NCBI RefSeq assembly: GCF_000708595.2
Contig: NZ_JARP01000008.1
Span: 59,105-123,104 of the forward strand
DNA: 64,000 nucleotides
Origin: Flavobacterium sp. KJJ
GTDB taxonomy: Bacteria > Bacteroidota > Bacteroidia > Flavobacteriales > Flavobacteriaceae
Reading direction: 5' to 3'
Below, piece after piece: positions 7,834 through 17,342 of this stretch. The position numbers and the translations under genes are program-made. Under the pieces are notes generated by a model. It was given only the letters and a program-made list of their open reading frames with translations. It was not told where the DNA came from and made no database searches. How positions within the stretch are numbered: the stretch's first letter is position 1; each line of letters begins with the position of its first letter.

Positions 7834-10641
7834 ATGAAAGCCACATATAAAAATATAAGCCTTAAAATCTTAAAGGTAACCGGAATAGTAATAGCAAGTA
7901 TTTTGCTGTTACTATTTTTGATTCCGCTACTTTTTCCTGGAACAGTTGCGTCTGAAGTAAAAAAGATTGCAAACGAACGTTTGGATACGAAATTAGATTT
8001 TTCGAAATCCAGACTTTCCTTTTTTACACATTTTCCCTCACTTACAGTTTCACTTGATGATTTGTCGATGACAGGCTCTGCACCGTTTAGAAATGATACT
8101 TTGCTTAAAGCGGAACAAGTTGCATTTGGAATTAACCTAAAAAGATTGATTTTCGACAACGAAGTTAAAATCAATAAATTATACGTTTCTAAAGCGATGA
8201 TAAATATAATGCTAAACCAAAAAGGGCAAGCCAATTATAATATTTATATCGCTCCTGAGGAGAAAAAACTAAAACCAAATGAAAAACCAGATGAAGGAAC
8301 CGCTATTCGATTAGAACGAATTGATTTGGAAGATTGTCATGTAAAATACAACGACCGTTCTGCCAAAATACTGGTTGATGCAAAAGGTTTTAATTATGTA
8401 GGAAAAGGAAATTTGAGCGAAGATATTTTTGATTTGAATACAGATGCTCAAATTGACAAACTTGATTTCTATTACAACAGAACTGGTTATTTAAGAAGAA
8501 AAGAAGTTCACGCCAATTTAATTACGCGAATCAATACTCATGCGCTTTCGTTTATTCTTCAAAAAAACGAATTGCATATCAATAAGCTACCACTAAAATT
8601 TACAGGCTTTTTTACTATTTTGAGAGATGGTTATAAAATCAATATTAAAGCTGCTTCAGAAAATACAACCGTAAAAGATTTATTATCTGTCATGCCACCA
8701 GAATATTTGACTTGGCTGGAAGAAACTGAAATTTCAGGCAGAAGTGACTTGCTTCTGACTTTCAAAGGAAATTATAATGTTGCTAAAAAACAAAAACCAA
8801 ATTTAGCTTTCAATTTAAAAATCGAGAAAGGAGCTGTAAATTATCAAAATGCACCAGTGCCTTTAACCGATTTTAATATGGATCTGAATGCCATGCTGCC
8901 TGATCTTGATCCGGAAAAATTATTAATAAATCTAAGAGCACTTAAATTTAAAGTGGGTGAAAAAGATTATTTTAATGCTTACCTGCACAGCAAAGGCTTA
9001 TCTGAAATGACGGTTGATGCAAGTGTAAAGGGCGCGCTGGACCTTGCTGTTGTTGATGCTGCTATTGGCTTAAATAGTATTGAATTAAAAGGACTCTTAA
9101 AAACTGATATTCAGGCTAAAGGTATTTTTAGCACTTCAAAAAAACTATTTCCAAAAACTATCGGAGGAATTGCTTTGCATAATGGCTGGCTAAAAACAGA
9201 CTCCTATCCTAACCCAATTACCAATATAACTTTTGTTGCCAATATACTTAACAAGGCAGGAACCTATCAAGATTTGATTGTGGCCGTAGCGCCTGCATCT
9301 TTTGTTTTTGAAGGAAATCCGATGTATGTAAACGCTACATTATCTGATTTTAGTGATCTGGCTTATAATGCAAAAATAAAAGGCGAATTGAATGTTGGCC
9401 GAATTTATCAGGTTTTCTCTAAAAAAGGATTGGATGTAACAGGTTATGCAAAAGCGGATCTGTCGCTTAAAGGAAAACAAAGTTATGCTACAACAGGACA
9501 ATATGATAAACTCAATAATAAGGGAACTATTATTCTTAAAAATATAAAAGCGACATCAGAACTTTTTCCGAAATCATTTTTCATTAAACAAGGAAATTTC
9601 CGATTTCAGAATGAGAAAATGTGGTTTGAAAAGTTCAATGCTTCTTACGGAAAATCAGATTTTGATATTAACGGATATCTGCTGAACACTATTAATTATT
9701 TCTTAGAATCACACGGAACTTTGACTGGGAACTTCAACATGAAGTCAAAACTGATTAATGTTGATGAATTTATGGCACTTGAAAAAGGCGAAAATACCGA
9801 TCGAAATCTTGAAGTTGAATACGCTAAAGAAGATCATCCAAAAATGAGCGGTGTTGTTCTCGTTCCTAAAAATCTAAATGTTTCGCTTACAGCAAATGCT
9901 GATAAAGTGGAATATAACGGTTTGGTTTTAAACAACCTTTCTGGAAAATTTGGAATTTCAAAAGAAGGCTTTTATTTAGAAAAATCAACTTTTGACATCA
10001 TCGACTGTATTGTTGGAGTTGATGCATCTTATAAAGACGAATCACCAACTACAGCACATTTTAATGCCCATTTTACAGCTAAAGATTTTAGTGTACAAAG
10101 AGCTTACAAAGAAATTCCGATGTTTCATGAAATGGTTTCTGTGGCTGAAAAAGCACAAGGAATTATTTCTGTTGATTATACTGTAAAAGGAGATTTAAAC
10201 GGAAATATGGGGCCAATTTACGAATCTCTTGAAGGCGGAGGAACTTTAAACCTGCGTGATGTGCAGGTAAAAGGATTAAAATTATTTGACGGAATCAGTT
10301 CTAAAACCGGACAAAAAGGATTAGATAATCCTGATCTAAAAGGAATCGAAATCATCTCAACTGTCGATAATAATTTAATCCACGTAGAGCCTTTTACATT
10401 TTCGGTAGCCAGCTTTAGACCCACTATAAAAGGAACAAGCAGTTTTGACGGATTACTGGATTTACGAGTACGATTAGGACTTCCGCCCTTTGGCATTATC
10501 GGAATTCCAATTGTAATCACAGGAACTCACGATGATCCAAAAATTAAGGTTTTTAGTAAAACTGGCAAGAAAATAAACGATGCCATTTATGATGAAATTC
10601 GAAATAAAGTAATTCGTGAAGAAAAAGTAAGCAAACCATAA
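7834..10641 (+). CDS. AsmA-family (bridge-like lipid transfer) protein
   Basis: A 935-aa protein with an N-terminal membrane anchor (about residues 9-33). A long beta-rich body typical of the AsmA/TamB superfamily follows, ending in the AsmA-like C-terminal region (GGGTLNLRDVQVKGL ... GIPIVITGTHDDPKIKVF). AsmA-like proteins are thought to form hydrophobic grooves spanning the periplasm for phospholipid transfer. Its position 18 nt behind mlaD suggests it works with the MCE transporter. That pairing is inference from the operon layout. No frameshift is visible over the whole length. Confidence 0.88.
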   Translation: MKATYKNISLKILKVTGIVIASILLLLFLIPLLFPGTVASEVKKIANERLDTKLDFSKSRLSFFTHFPSLTVSLDDLSMTGSAPFRNDTLLKAEQVAFGINLKRLIFDNEVKINKLYVSKAMINIMLNQKGQANYNIYIAPEEKKLKPNEKPDEGTAIRLERIDLEDCHVKYNDRSAKILVDAKGFNYVGKGNLSEDIFDLNTDAQIDKLDFYYNRTGYLRRKEVHANLITRINTHALSFILQKNELHINKLPLKFTGFFTILRDGYKINIKAASENTTVKDLLSVMPPEYLTWLEETEISGRSDLLLTFKGNYNVAKKQKPNLAFNLKIEKGAVNYQNAPVPLTDFNMDLNAMLPDLDPEKLLINLRALKFKVGEKDYFNAYLHSKGLSEMTVDASVKGALDLAVVDAAIGLNSIELKGLLKTDIQAKGIFSTSKKLFPKTIGGIALHNGWLKTDSYPNPITNITFVANILNKAGTYQDLIVAVAPASFVFEGNPMYVNATLSDFSDLAYNAKIKGELNVGRIYQVFSKKGLDVTGYAKADLSLKGKQSYATTGQYDKLNNKGTIILKNIKATSELFPKSFFIKQGNFRFQNEKMWFEKFNASYGKSDFDINGYLLNTINYFLESHGTLTGNFNMKSKLINVDEFMALEKGENTDRNLEVEYAKEDHPKMSGVVLVPKNLNVSLTANADKVEYNGLVLNNLSGKFGISKEGFYLEKSTFDIIDCIVGVDASYKDESPTTAHFNAHFTAKDFSVQRAYKEIPMFHEMVSVAEKAQGIISVDYTVKGDLNGNMGPIYESLEGGGTLNLRDVQVKGLKLFDGISSKTGQKGLDNPDLKGIEIISTVDNNLIHVEPFTFSVASFRPTIKGTSSFDGLLDLRVRLGLPPFGIIGIPIVITGTHDDPKIKVFSKTGKKINDAIYDEIRNKVIREEKVSKP

Positions 10642-10655
10642 AATCAAAAGAAAAA

Positions 10656-11168
10656 ATGAAAAATAAAAAACAGAATGGCGGCAGTACATTCGAAAAATTC
10701 GCTACTAAGGTTTCAAAAGCTTCTGGAAGTACAACTGCTTTTTTAGGTGCTTTTTTTATCGTTGTAGCATGGGCGGTTTCAGGTCCGGTTTTTAATTATT
10801 CTGAAACTTGGCAATTGGTTATTAATACCGGTACAACAATTATAACGTTTCTTATGGTCTTCTTGATTCAGAAAGCCCAAAATAAAGATTCTCTTGCCAT
10901 TCAATTGAAGTTAAATGAATTAGTAGCTTCTAACGAATATTCAAGCAATAGTTTAGTTGATATTGAAAGCATGACTGAGGAAGAGATGATTATTGTTCAA
11001 AAATACTATCACAGACTTAGTGAGCTTGCCAAAAAAGAAGAAAGCATAAGAACTTCTCACTCCATTGCCGAAGCACATCAGCAACATGAACGAAAAGATA
11101 AAAACAGAAGTGGGCTAAAAACGATTCAAAAACCAAATACAACAAATCGAAATACAACCAAAAAATGA
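10656..11168 (+). CDS. Low-affinity iron permease family protein
   Basis: A 170-aa protein with two close transmembrane segments, GSTTAFLGAFFIVVAWAVSGP and WQLVINTGTTIITFLMVFLIQ, followed by KAQNKDSLAIQLKLNEL. This is the hallmark of the low-affinity iron permease family (PF04120). A basic C-terminal helix follows. The family name derives from fungal Fet4; bacterial transport activity is not well proven. It sits 14 nt after the AsmA gene and overlaps the following oxidoreductase by 4 nt (ATGA), so it belongs to the same transcript. Confidence 0.85.
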   Translation: MKNKKQNGGSTFEKFATKVSKASGSTTAFLGAFFIVVAWAVSGPVFNYSETWQLVINTGTTIITFLMVFLIQKAQNKDSLAIQLKLNELVASNEYSSNSLVDIESMTEEEMIIVQKYYHRLSELAKKEESIRTSHSIAEAHQQHERKDKNRSGLKTIQKPNTTNRNTTKK

Positions 11169-12364
11169 AACTACGCTCTATAGAAACTTTCTGGCCATTA
11201 AAAAATGCTATGAAAGCAAGTTATCCATCAATAGATTCGGATTTAAATACAACGATTTTAATTATTGGAGGTGGAATTACTGGAGCTTTAATTGCTTATA
11301 AATTAATAAACGACGGCAAAAAAGTAGTATTGGTTGACCGGCGCGACATCTGCAGCGGAAGCACTGCCGCCAGCACAGCGCTTCTTCAATATGAAATTGA
11401 TGTAGCATTGCATGAGCTTATTAAAATTAGAGGAATAAACTGCGCTGTTGACAGTTACAGAAATGGAAAAAAAGCCATTTTTGATTTGCGAACCATAATT
11501 GACACTGTAAAAAGCGATTGCCAATTTGAATTCAAAAAAAGCATTTATTTCAGCTCTGTTCAAAAAGATCTTCCTTATTTAAAAAATGAATATAAAGCCC
11601 GCAAAGAACATGGATTTGATGTGAATTGGCTTGAAAAATACGAATTAAAAAAAATGGGTTTAAATGCTCTTGCGGCAATTGAGTCTAAAACCGCGGCAGT
11701 TATGGATCCGTATCGATTGGCAAGTGACATTTTAATTTACTGCCAGAAAAAAGGAATGCAGATTTTTGACCGCACTAATATCACCTCAATTCAAACTCAA
11801 AAAGGAAAATCTATAGCGCATACCGAAAATAAATTTACAATCACTGCAGATCATGTCGTACATTGTTCTGGCTATGAAAGCACTGAGACATTAGACGAGA
11901 AAGTAGTTGACTTAAAAAGTACCTACGTAATTGCATCGGAGAGTTTGCCTGATCTGCCAAATTCTTTTAAAAATGCCATATTTTGGGATACCAGTAAGCC
12001 CTATTTATATTTTAGATCTACTGTAGATGGCAGAATTATTGCAGGCGGAGGAGATGAACAATTTGTAGATGCTAAAAAACGTGATAAATTATTACCTAAA
12101 AAAGAACAATATCTTTTACGAAGATTTCAGCGAAAATTTCCCAATATAAATTTTAAGCTCGATTATTCCTGGGCCGGAACTTTTGGAGAAACAAAAGATG
12201 GACTTCCTTATTTTGGAAAACCAGATCCGGATAAAAACGAACATTACGTTCTAGGTTTTGGCGGCAACGGAATTACCTTCAGCGTTATTGGAATGAATTC
12301 TATTCTAGATTCTATAAACGGAATCAAGAATCAGGATTTGGAATATTATAAGTTTAAGCGTTAA
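11165..12364 (+). CDS. FAD-dependent oxidoreductase (DAO family)
   Basis: A 399-aa flavoprotein with an N-terminal dinucleotide-binding fold: ILIIGGGITGALIAYKL, with the Gly motif at 35-40, then the acidic strand end VVLVDRRD. A C-terminal FAD-contacting segment reads LPYFGKPDPDKNEHYVLGFGGNGITFSVIG. This is the D-amino-acid oxidase/glycine oxidase fold (PF01266). It would oxidize an amine or a similar donor; the substrate is unknown. It overlaps the iron-permease gene by 4 nt and ends the plus-strand run. Confidence 0.87.
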   Translation: MKLRSIETFWPLKNAMKASYPSIDSDLNTTILIIGGGITGALIAYKLINDGKKVVLVDRRDICSGSTAASTALLQYEIDVALHELIKIRGINCAVDSYRNGKKAIFDLRTIIDTVKSDCQFEFKKSIYFSSVQKDLPYLKNEYKARKEHGFDVNWLEKYELKKMGLNALAAIESKTAAVMDPYRLASDILIYCQKKGMQIFDRTNITSIQTQKGKSIAHTENKFTITADHVVHCSGYESTETLDEKVVDLKSTYVIASESLPDLPNSFKNAIFWDTSKPYLYFRSTVDGRIIAGGGDEQFVDAKKRDKLLPKKEQYLLRRFQRKFPNINFKLDYSWAGTFGETKDGLPYFGKPDPDKNEHYVLGFGGNGITFSVIGMNSILDSINGIKNQDLEYYKFKR

Positions 12365-12370
12365 TTTTTT

Positions 12371-12445
12371 ATCTTCTAAGATACTGAGTTGCTAAGTTGC
12401 TGAAAAAAACTTAGAACCTTAGCAACTCAGAACCTTAGTGTCTTA
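12371..12445. repeat. Intergenic inverted repeat, AAGTTGCT/TTAGCAAC type
   Basis: Tandem AGTTGCTA-like units on the left (ACTGAGTTGCTAAGTTGCTGA) face complementary TTAGCAACTCAGAACCTTAG on the right. A GAAAAAAAC loop separates them, so the whole forms a hairpin. It lies between two convergent genes (the FAD oxidoreductase and the MarR-GNAT gene) and could terminate both. Its architecture resembles the GTTTCAA-type elements but the word differs. Confidence 0.75.
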
Positions 12446-12449
12446 AATG

Positions 12450-13400
12450 CTATAGCACTAATTCCATTTGTATGTTACAGCGTTTGTAAGGCGTTGGTAA
12501 ACCAAATACCTTTTGAAAACCCAGTTTATAATACAAATTAACTGCAGGCTTTAAGATTGTGTTGCTTTCCAAATATATTTTTTTTGCGCCTTGTTCTCTA
12601 GCATAATTCACAATAGTTTGGCCTAATAAAAAGCCAATGTTTTTACCCTGCGCTTTTGGAGAAACTGCCATTTTTGCCATTTCAAAATCATAATCAGAAT
12701 TATTCATTTTAATCAGCGCACAAACTCCCACAGGCTCATTTTTATACAAAGCCACGAAAATTTTTCCGTCCTTATTTAAAATATATTCTTCTGGATTATC
12801 CAAAGCTTTGTAATCGGCTTCTTCCATTTCAAAATAAGTCGAAATCCATTCTATATTTAAAGATCTAAAAGCTTCACGGTATTGAGGTTCATATCCTGTA
12901 ATTTTTACATCTTGGCTTTCTCGTAATTTTTTCTGTTCGTTAACTCTTTTAAGCAAAGTTTTCTGCTCCAATAAAAACTCCCATTCTTCTAGAGCTGCCC
13001 AAAGATTTGTAGAAGATTCTGCAATTAATCCGTCAACCGCAGCTTCTACATCCTTCAATTGGAGCTTTAATTCTTTTGAAAATGCTATTCCCTGCGCTGT
13101 CAAACCCACAATATTTCGTCGTTTGTCATTGCTTTTTAAACTTTCTTCTACTAATCCTGCCACAATCATTTCCTGAACAATTTTACTGACAGAAGGTTGA
13201 GAATGACCAATTTCATTTGCAATTTCTGTAATTGTTATTTCTCTATCTTCTGTAAGGGTATAAAAAACAGGAAACCATTTTGGCATAAAGTCCATTCCGT
13301 ACAACTCGTATATTTTAGCAGCATCATCTGTAATAATTGCTGTCATCAAACGCAACCGGCTTCCTAAAGCCACTTTGCCTACTTTATTAAAAAATTCCAT
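12450..13400 (-). CDS. MarR-type regulator fused to GNAT N-acetyltransferase
   Basis: The product is 316 aa. Residues 1 to about 145 are a winged helix-turn-helix of MarR type (ITEIANEIGHSQPSVSKIVQEMIVAGLVEESLKSNDKRRNIVGLT). About residues 168-316 form a GNAT acetyltransferase with acetyl-CoA-binding motif A, MAVSPKAQGKNIGFLLGQ, and the typical YKLGFQKV end. Such fusions are common in Bacteroidota; the ligand and acetyl acceptor are unknown. It is monocistronic and transcribed toward the FAD oxidoreductase gene, with a shared hairpin between them. Confidence 0.9.
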   Translation of the reverse strand: MEFFNKVGKVALGSRLRLMTAIITDDAAKIYELYGMDFMPKWFPVFYTLTEDREITITEIANEIGHSQPSVSKIVQEMIVAGLVEESLKSNDKRRNIVGLTAQGIAFSKELKLQLKDVEAAVDGLIAESSTNLWAALEEWEFLLEQKTLLKRVNEQKKLRESQDVKITGYEPQYREAFRSLNIEWISTYFEMEEADYKALDNPEEYILNKDGKIFVALYKNEPVGVCALIKMNNSDYDFEMAKMAVSPKAQGKNIGFLLGQTIVNYAREQGAKKIYLESNTILKPAVNLYYKLGFQKVFGLPTPYKRCNIQMELVL

Positions 13401-13435
13401 ATATAATTAATTACATAACTAGTTATGCAAAGATA

Positions 13436-13612
13436 TATAAAAATAGGTTCAAAGTTGCAAAGGTTTTTTGCACTCCTAATTTTAATTTTACAAAATAAAA
13501 AAGACGGACAAATAATGTACGCCTTATATTTATCTTTAAATCTTTGCAACTTTAAACCTTCAAACCTTTGTTGCTTTGAACCTTTGCAACTTTGAAGCTT
13601 TGAACCTTTAAA
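13436..13612. repeat. Intergenic inverted repeat, CTTTGAA/CTTTGCA type
   Basis: The left part (TTCAAAGTTGCAAAGG) and the right part (repeated ACTTTGAA, GCTTTGAA and CCTTTGCA words, about 13540-13610) are complementary. They enclose an AT-rich spacer. The right arm runs in roughly 7-bp units, like the GTTTCAA-type elements. It lies between the minus-strand AraC gene (end) and the MarR-GNAT gene (start), so it may end the AraC transcript. It also borders the promoter region of the MarR-GNAT gene. Confidence 0.7.
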
Positions 13613-13613
13613 T

Positions 13614-14633
13614 TTAAGCTGTAATAGCCATCGGATTCAAATTGAATTTATATTCTTTTGGGCTGCAGTTGAACTTTTCTTTAAAGATTTTAGAGAAATA
13701 GCTTCTGCTGGTAAAACCAATGCAGTAAACAATCTCAGAAATATTTAAGTCAGATGTTCGCATTAGAACTTCGGCTTTTAAAACTCTAACGTGGGTAATA
13801 TAGTCGTTTACAGTCCTGTTGTGTATTAATTTAAAACCTTCTTGAAGTTTATTTGGTGACAAACCTGATTTTTTGCTTAACGATTTAATGGTGAAAGCTT
13901 CTTCAGGGCAAGATTTTATAAATTCAGAAAGTTCTTTGATTTCTTCCATTTCTTTAAGAGTCAGACAATTTGTATCTTTTGATGCATTTAAATCATCTGT
14001 ATGCTGCTGAATTTCCATTGCAAGAATAATTCTTAAAATTCCTTCTTTCAATAAATTTCTAACAACTCCTGTTTGTGTTATAGCGTTTAATTGCTCAATT
14101 TTTTCAGCAATTTTCAAATTATAAGAACCTACATAAAAGAAATCTTGAACCGTATTATTTTCAAAGAAAGTTTCTTTTACTTTTTGATTTAAGGAATGCA
14201 GATTATTTTCGTCAACTTGCGTTCCAACAATAATCAAAGTAAATTTTGTTTTGATGTCTTTTTCAAAGAACAAAACATTATCCTGTTTGTCTTTAGAAGT
14301 AACAATGGCAGTCTGAAAAGTTTTGAATTTTCTTTCTTCACCGTTAAGTCCAAAACTATGCGATAAATTTCCTTTAGAACAGTATGCGAAATAAACAGGA
14401 GATGACATAACGTTTAGAATATCCAATCGAACATCAGCTGAAAAAGTCATATCAAACTGCACGTACGAAATATTATCATTAAAAGAGGCACCAATAATAG
14501 ATCCTTTTGCAAAACTATTATTAACTTCAAGCTTATGTTCGTCTAAATCAAAAGTGATTTTTCCGCCTAAGTTGCTGTTCAATTCCTCAAATATATTTTG
14601 AATTTTTTCTGTATGGATGGTAACTATTTTCAT
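13614..14633 (-). CDS. AraC family transcriptional regulator
   Basis: A 339-aa protein with a unique N-terminal sensing region and a C-terminal AraC/XylS double helix-turn-helix from about residue 240. That region reads AFTIKSLSKKSGLSPNKLQEGFKLI, then ISEIVYCIGFTSRSYFSKIFKEKFNCSPKEY. The effector is unknown. It is divergent from the DNA-glycosylase-like gene, with a 188-nt AT-rich gap between them. Confidence 0.9.
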   Translation of the reverse strand: MKIVTIHTEKIQNIFEELNSNLGGKITFDLDEHKLEVNNSFAKGSIIGASFNDNISYVQFDMTFSADVRLDILNVMSSPVYFAYCSKGNLSHSFGLNGEERKFKTFQTAIVTSKDKQDNVLFFEKDIKTKFTLIIVGTQVDENNLHSLNQKVKETFFENNTVQDFFYVGSYNLKIAEKIEQLNAITQTGVVRNLLKEGILRIILAMEIQQHTDDLNASKDTNCLTLKEMEEIKELSEFIKSCPEEAFTIKSLSKKSGLSPNKLQEGFKLIHNRTVNDYITHVRVLKAEVLMRTSDLNISEIVYCIGFTSRSYFSKIFKEKFNCSPKEYKFNLNPMAITA

Positions 14634-14821
14634 TTTGCCTGAATTTAAATTCGATAATCTGTTGTAGATTTATATCACGAAGCATTTGCTGCGTTTGCAA
14701 ATCTGACATCAAAGTTCGTTCACAAGTAGGCCAAAAATGTTATATAATTTTCGGCTTTTGTTTTATAATTACTTATGGTAATATTTTAACTCAAATAAAT
14801 TATTTCTTAATTCAAAAAAAA

Positions 14822-15313
14822 ATGAAAAGTTTTTCTTTCTCACCAATATCTTCTCCTGAAGCTAACATTTTGATTTTAGGCACAATGCCCGGAACAAAAT
14901 CTTTAGAACTAAATCAATATTACGGACACAATCAAAATAACTTCTGGAAATTTATGTTCATTATTTTAAGGGAAGATTTTTCAAATGATTATGAAAAGCG
15001 AAAAGCATTACTGCAAAAAAACAACATTGCACTTTGGGATGTTCTACAATACTGTGATAGAATTGGCAGTTTAGACAGCGCCATAAAAAACGAAATTGCC
15101 AACGACTTCGAAACCTTTCTAGAAAAACATTCTAACATCAAAACCATTCTGTTTAATGGTCAAAAAGCGGCCTCGTTTTTCAAGAAATATGTTCATCTAA
15201 AAAAAACATATCAGCTAATTACATTGCCTTCTACAAGTCCGGCAAATGCGAGCAAAGGTTTTCAATCTAAATTAGAGGAATGGAAAATTATTGAATCTTT
15301 AGTACGATATTGA
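14822..15313 (+). CDS. DNA-deoxyinosine (hypoxanthine-DNA) glycosylase-like protein, UDG superfamily
   Basis: A 163-aa protein with the UDG-superfamily motif 1 region LILGTMPGTKSLELNQYYGHNQNNFWKFM and a C-terminal LPSTSPAN motif. Together these fit the Mug-like, family 6 (hypoxanthine-DNA glycosylase) branch. It would remove deaminated bases (hypoxanthine or uracil) from DNA in base excision repair. Which base it prefers cannot be told from sequence alone. The length is normal for the branch. Confidence 0.85.
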   Translation: MKSFSFSPISSPEANILILGTMPGTKSLELNQYYGHNQNNFWKFMFIILREDFSNDYEKRKALLQKNNIALWDVLQYCDRIGSLDSAIKNEIANDFETFLEKHSNIKTILFNGQKAASFFKKYVHLKKTYQLITLPSTSPANASKGFQSKLEEWKIIESLVRY

Positions 15314-15574
15314 AATCATATAACATTTTCAATTTAAAATATAACACAAAATTTCGACATCTAAATTAATTTTACTTCAACGAAATAAAAGCCATTAGAA
15401 GAAATTTTTAGGATGAAAAAGAGGCTTTTTAAAATATAGATATTACTAAGAAAAACTGTAAAAAGTTTAGACTATAAAAGCAACATTGGTTATGTTAGTT
15501 TATTTTGAAAAGAAAGCTATTCTAATTATTTAGGGTAGCTTTGTTTTTTTAGTCGAAATCTAAACCAAATAATT

Positions 15575-16009
15575 ATGAAAATTCAAACCTATTACAACCA
15601 CATACGATTCTATCCCCCACATCATTTTGTATATTACCCAGTTTTATTCCTCTTCTTAGCGGGCAGCCTTTATCTTGCTTTTACCACAAACGATATGTTA
15701 ATCTGGTTATTTATCAGTGCTATATTTATATTTTTATTTGCACTTGGTTTTATGCTTCGCCAGCATTATGCGCTCATTTTGCAAAACCGAATTGTAAGAC
15801 TCGAAGTGCGATACCGCTATTTTACCCTAACCGGAAAAAGACTCGAAGAATTTGAATATAAATTAACAGACGATCAAATATTTGCTTTAAGATTTGCACC
15901 AGACAATGAATTTTTACCACTTCTCGAAGATGCTCTCAAAAATAACTTACCTGGAGATTCTATCAAAAAAGCCATTGTTCACTGGAAAGCCGATTATAAT
16001 AGAGTATAA
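15575..16009 (+). CDS. DUF6526 family membrane protein
   Basis: A 144-aa protein beginning MKIQTYYNHIRFYPPHHFVYYP, with two adjacent transmembrane helices (about 20-36 and 41-60). A soluble C-terminal helical part follows, with RYRYFTLTGKRLEEFEYKL and LRFAPDNEFLPLLEDAL. It matches the conserved DUF6526 family of Bacteroidota; the function is unknown. The 260-nt upstream gap is AT-rich and shows nothing else I can name. Confidence 0.78.
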   Translation: MKIQTYYNHIRFYPPHHFVYYPVLFLFLAGSLYLAFTTNDMLIWLFISAIFIFLFALGFMLRQHYALILQNRIVRLEVRYRYFTLTGKRLEEFEYKLTDDQIFALRFAPDNEFLPLLEDALKNNLPGDSIKKAIVHWKADYNRV

Positions 16010-16030
16010 AAAGTAAATCTAAAAAAATAT

Positions 16031-16077
16031 AAAATTCCAAATTCTAACTGTTGAAAAACTTTGGAATTTGGAATTTT
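16031..16077 (+). terminator. Long perfect hairpin downstream of the DUF6526 gene
   Basis: A perfect 14-bp stem (16031-16044 with 16064-16077) has a 19-nt loop. It is AT-rich and lies 22 nt behind the DUF6526 stop. The U-tract is weak (ends in TTTTCATTT), so the terminator role is inferred. Confidence 0.6.
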
Positions 16078-16125
16078 CATTTATAATTAATTCCACACTC
16101 AAAATTCATAAATCATAACTCAAAT

Positions 16126-16262
16126 AAGGGCGTGCCACCATCCCGATAAAAGGGCAAAATACCTGTGCGCGCATACGCCCTTTTATCGCGATGCTGTCGG
16201 GCTATACGCGCTACTTTGGTAGCCAGCTTCTATCCCTCACGCGGTTTGCGTATCCAAAAAAA
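16126..16262. repeat. GC-rich structured intergenic element
   Basis: A stretch of about 135 bp is clearly richer in GC than its surroundings (GGGCGTGCCACCATCCCG through TCCCTCACGCGGTTTGCG). It contains a perfect 12-bp inverted repeat CGATAAAAGGGC/GCCCTTTTATCG (16144-16155 with 16177-16188), and the loop holds the palindrome TGCGCGCA. No open reading frame fits. It looks like a dispersed repeat or structured RNA of Flavobacteria. The rest of the gap up to 16421 is AT-rich promoter-like DNA. Confidence 0.6.
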
Positions 16263-16421
16263 GTCTGTTCTTTAACAATTTCAAAATAAAAACAGGTTGT
16301 CTAAAAATCATACTACACTGATAATCAAACAAATTACTTAAAAATAAAAATTAAATGAATGATTTTTTTTGTTAACTTTAAGTGTTAAAACTTTATCAAT
16401 TAAATTTAAAAATAAATTATT

Positions 16422-17333
16422 ATGAAAAAATTATTTTATTTTTTGATAGTTTCTCTTTTTTGGCTTTCATCACATGCACAAATTGTTGCTGAAGCTGCCG
16501 CTAAAGACACTTTAGTTTCAATTGAAAACAAAGCTGCTTTTGATCAAAATATTCCCGATGATTTGCCATGGCACGCACGACGTTTTAAATTGACTGCCGG
16601 CGTCTTTTTTCCTTCTAATAACACCGAGGTTGAAGTTGGAAGCAATAATGGAAACTTTGGAGATTTAATTGATTTTGAAAAAGACCTTGGTTTTAATAAA
16701 CATACAACATCATTTGCCGGATCTTTTGAATGGAGAATATCAAGAAGGTCAAGACTTGGCACAGAATTTTTCTATCTAAAAAGAACCTCAACTAAAACCC
16801 TGCAGAGAGATATTGAATTTGGAGATCATACATATCCAATAAATGCGACGGTTTCTGCATTTATGGACAATCAAATTGTTCGCGTTTATTATGGTTACGC
16901 TTTTGTATCAAAACCAACATATGAAATTGGAGCGCTTATAGGAACACATGTTTTATTAGGAGATGTGGGTTTACGTCTTGAAGCAGGCACCGCACAGGCT
17001 GAATACAAAGATAATTTCGATTTCACAGCGCCACTGCCAGATCTTGGAATATGGGGAGAATTTGTATTAGCGCCAAAATGGGGACTTTATGCTAATATTA
17101 ACTATTTCGCCATTAAAATCAACGATGTTGACGGGCGAATTTTAAGTTATAATTTATCTATTTTATATAATATTTACAAAAACTTCAGTTTAACTGCCGG
17201 CTATACAGGTCTAAACATGAGAGTTGATGTTGAAAAAGAAAGACTAAACGGATTTTTCAAATGGGGTTATTACGGACCAACATTAGCCGCTACTTATAGT
17301 TTTGGAAATCATGTTAAGCTTTATAAACATTGA
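16422..17333 (+). CDS. Outer-membrane beta-barrel protein
   Basis: A 303-aa protein with a clear signal peptide (MKKLFYFLIVSLFWLSSHAQ, cut after about residue 19). It then has alternating aromatic beta-strands such as FKLTAGVFFPSN, GSFEWRISRRSRLGTEFFYL, RVYYGYAFV and FSLTAGYTGLNM. It ends TYSFGNHVKLYKH rather than with the usual terminal Phe. This is the appearance of a 10-12 stranded outer-membrane barrel. No ligand or partner can be inferred. It is monocistronic and followed by a heptad-armed repeat. Confidence 0.78.
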   Translation: MKKLFYFLIVSLFWLSSHAQIVAEAAAKDTLVSIENKAAFDQNIPDDLPWHARRFKLTAGVFFPSNNTEVEVGSNNGNFGDLIDFEKDLGFNKHTTSFAGSFEWRISRRSRLGTEFFYLKRTSTKTLQRDIEFGDHTYPINATVSAFMDNQIVRVYYGYAFVSKPTYEIGALIGTHVLLGDVGLRLEAGTAQAEYKDNFDFTAPLPDLGIWGEFVLAPKWGLYANINYFAIKINDVDGRILSYNLSILYNIYKNFSLTAGYTGLNMRVDVEKERLNGFFKWGYYGPTLAATYSFGNHVKLYKH

Positions 17334-17342
17334 TTTTTTTTT

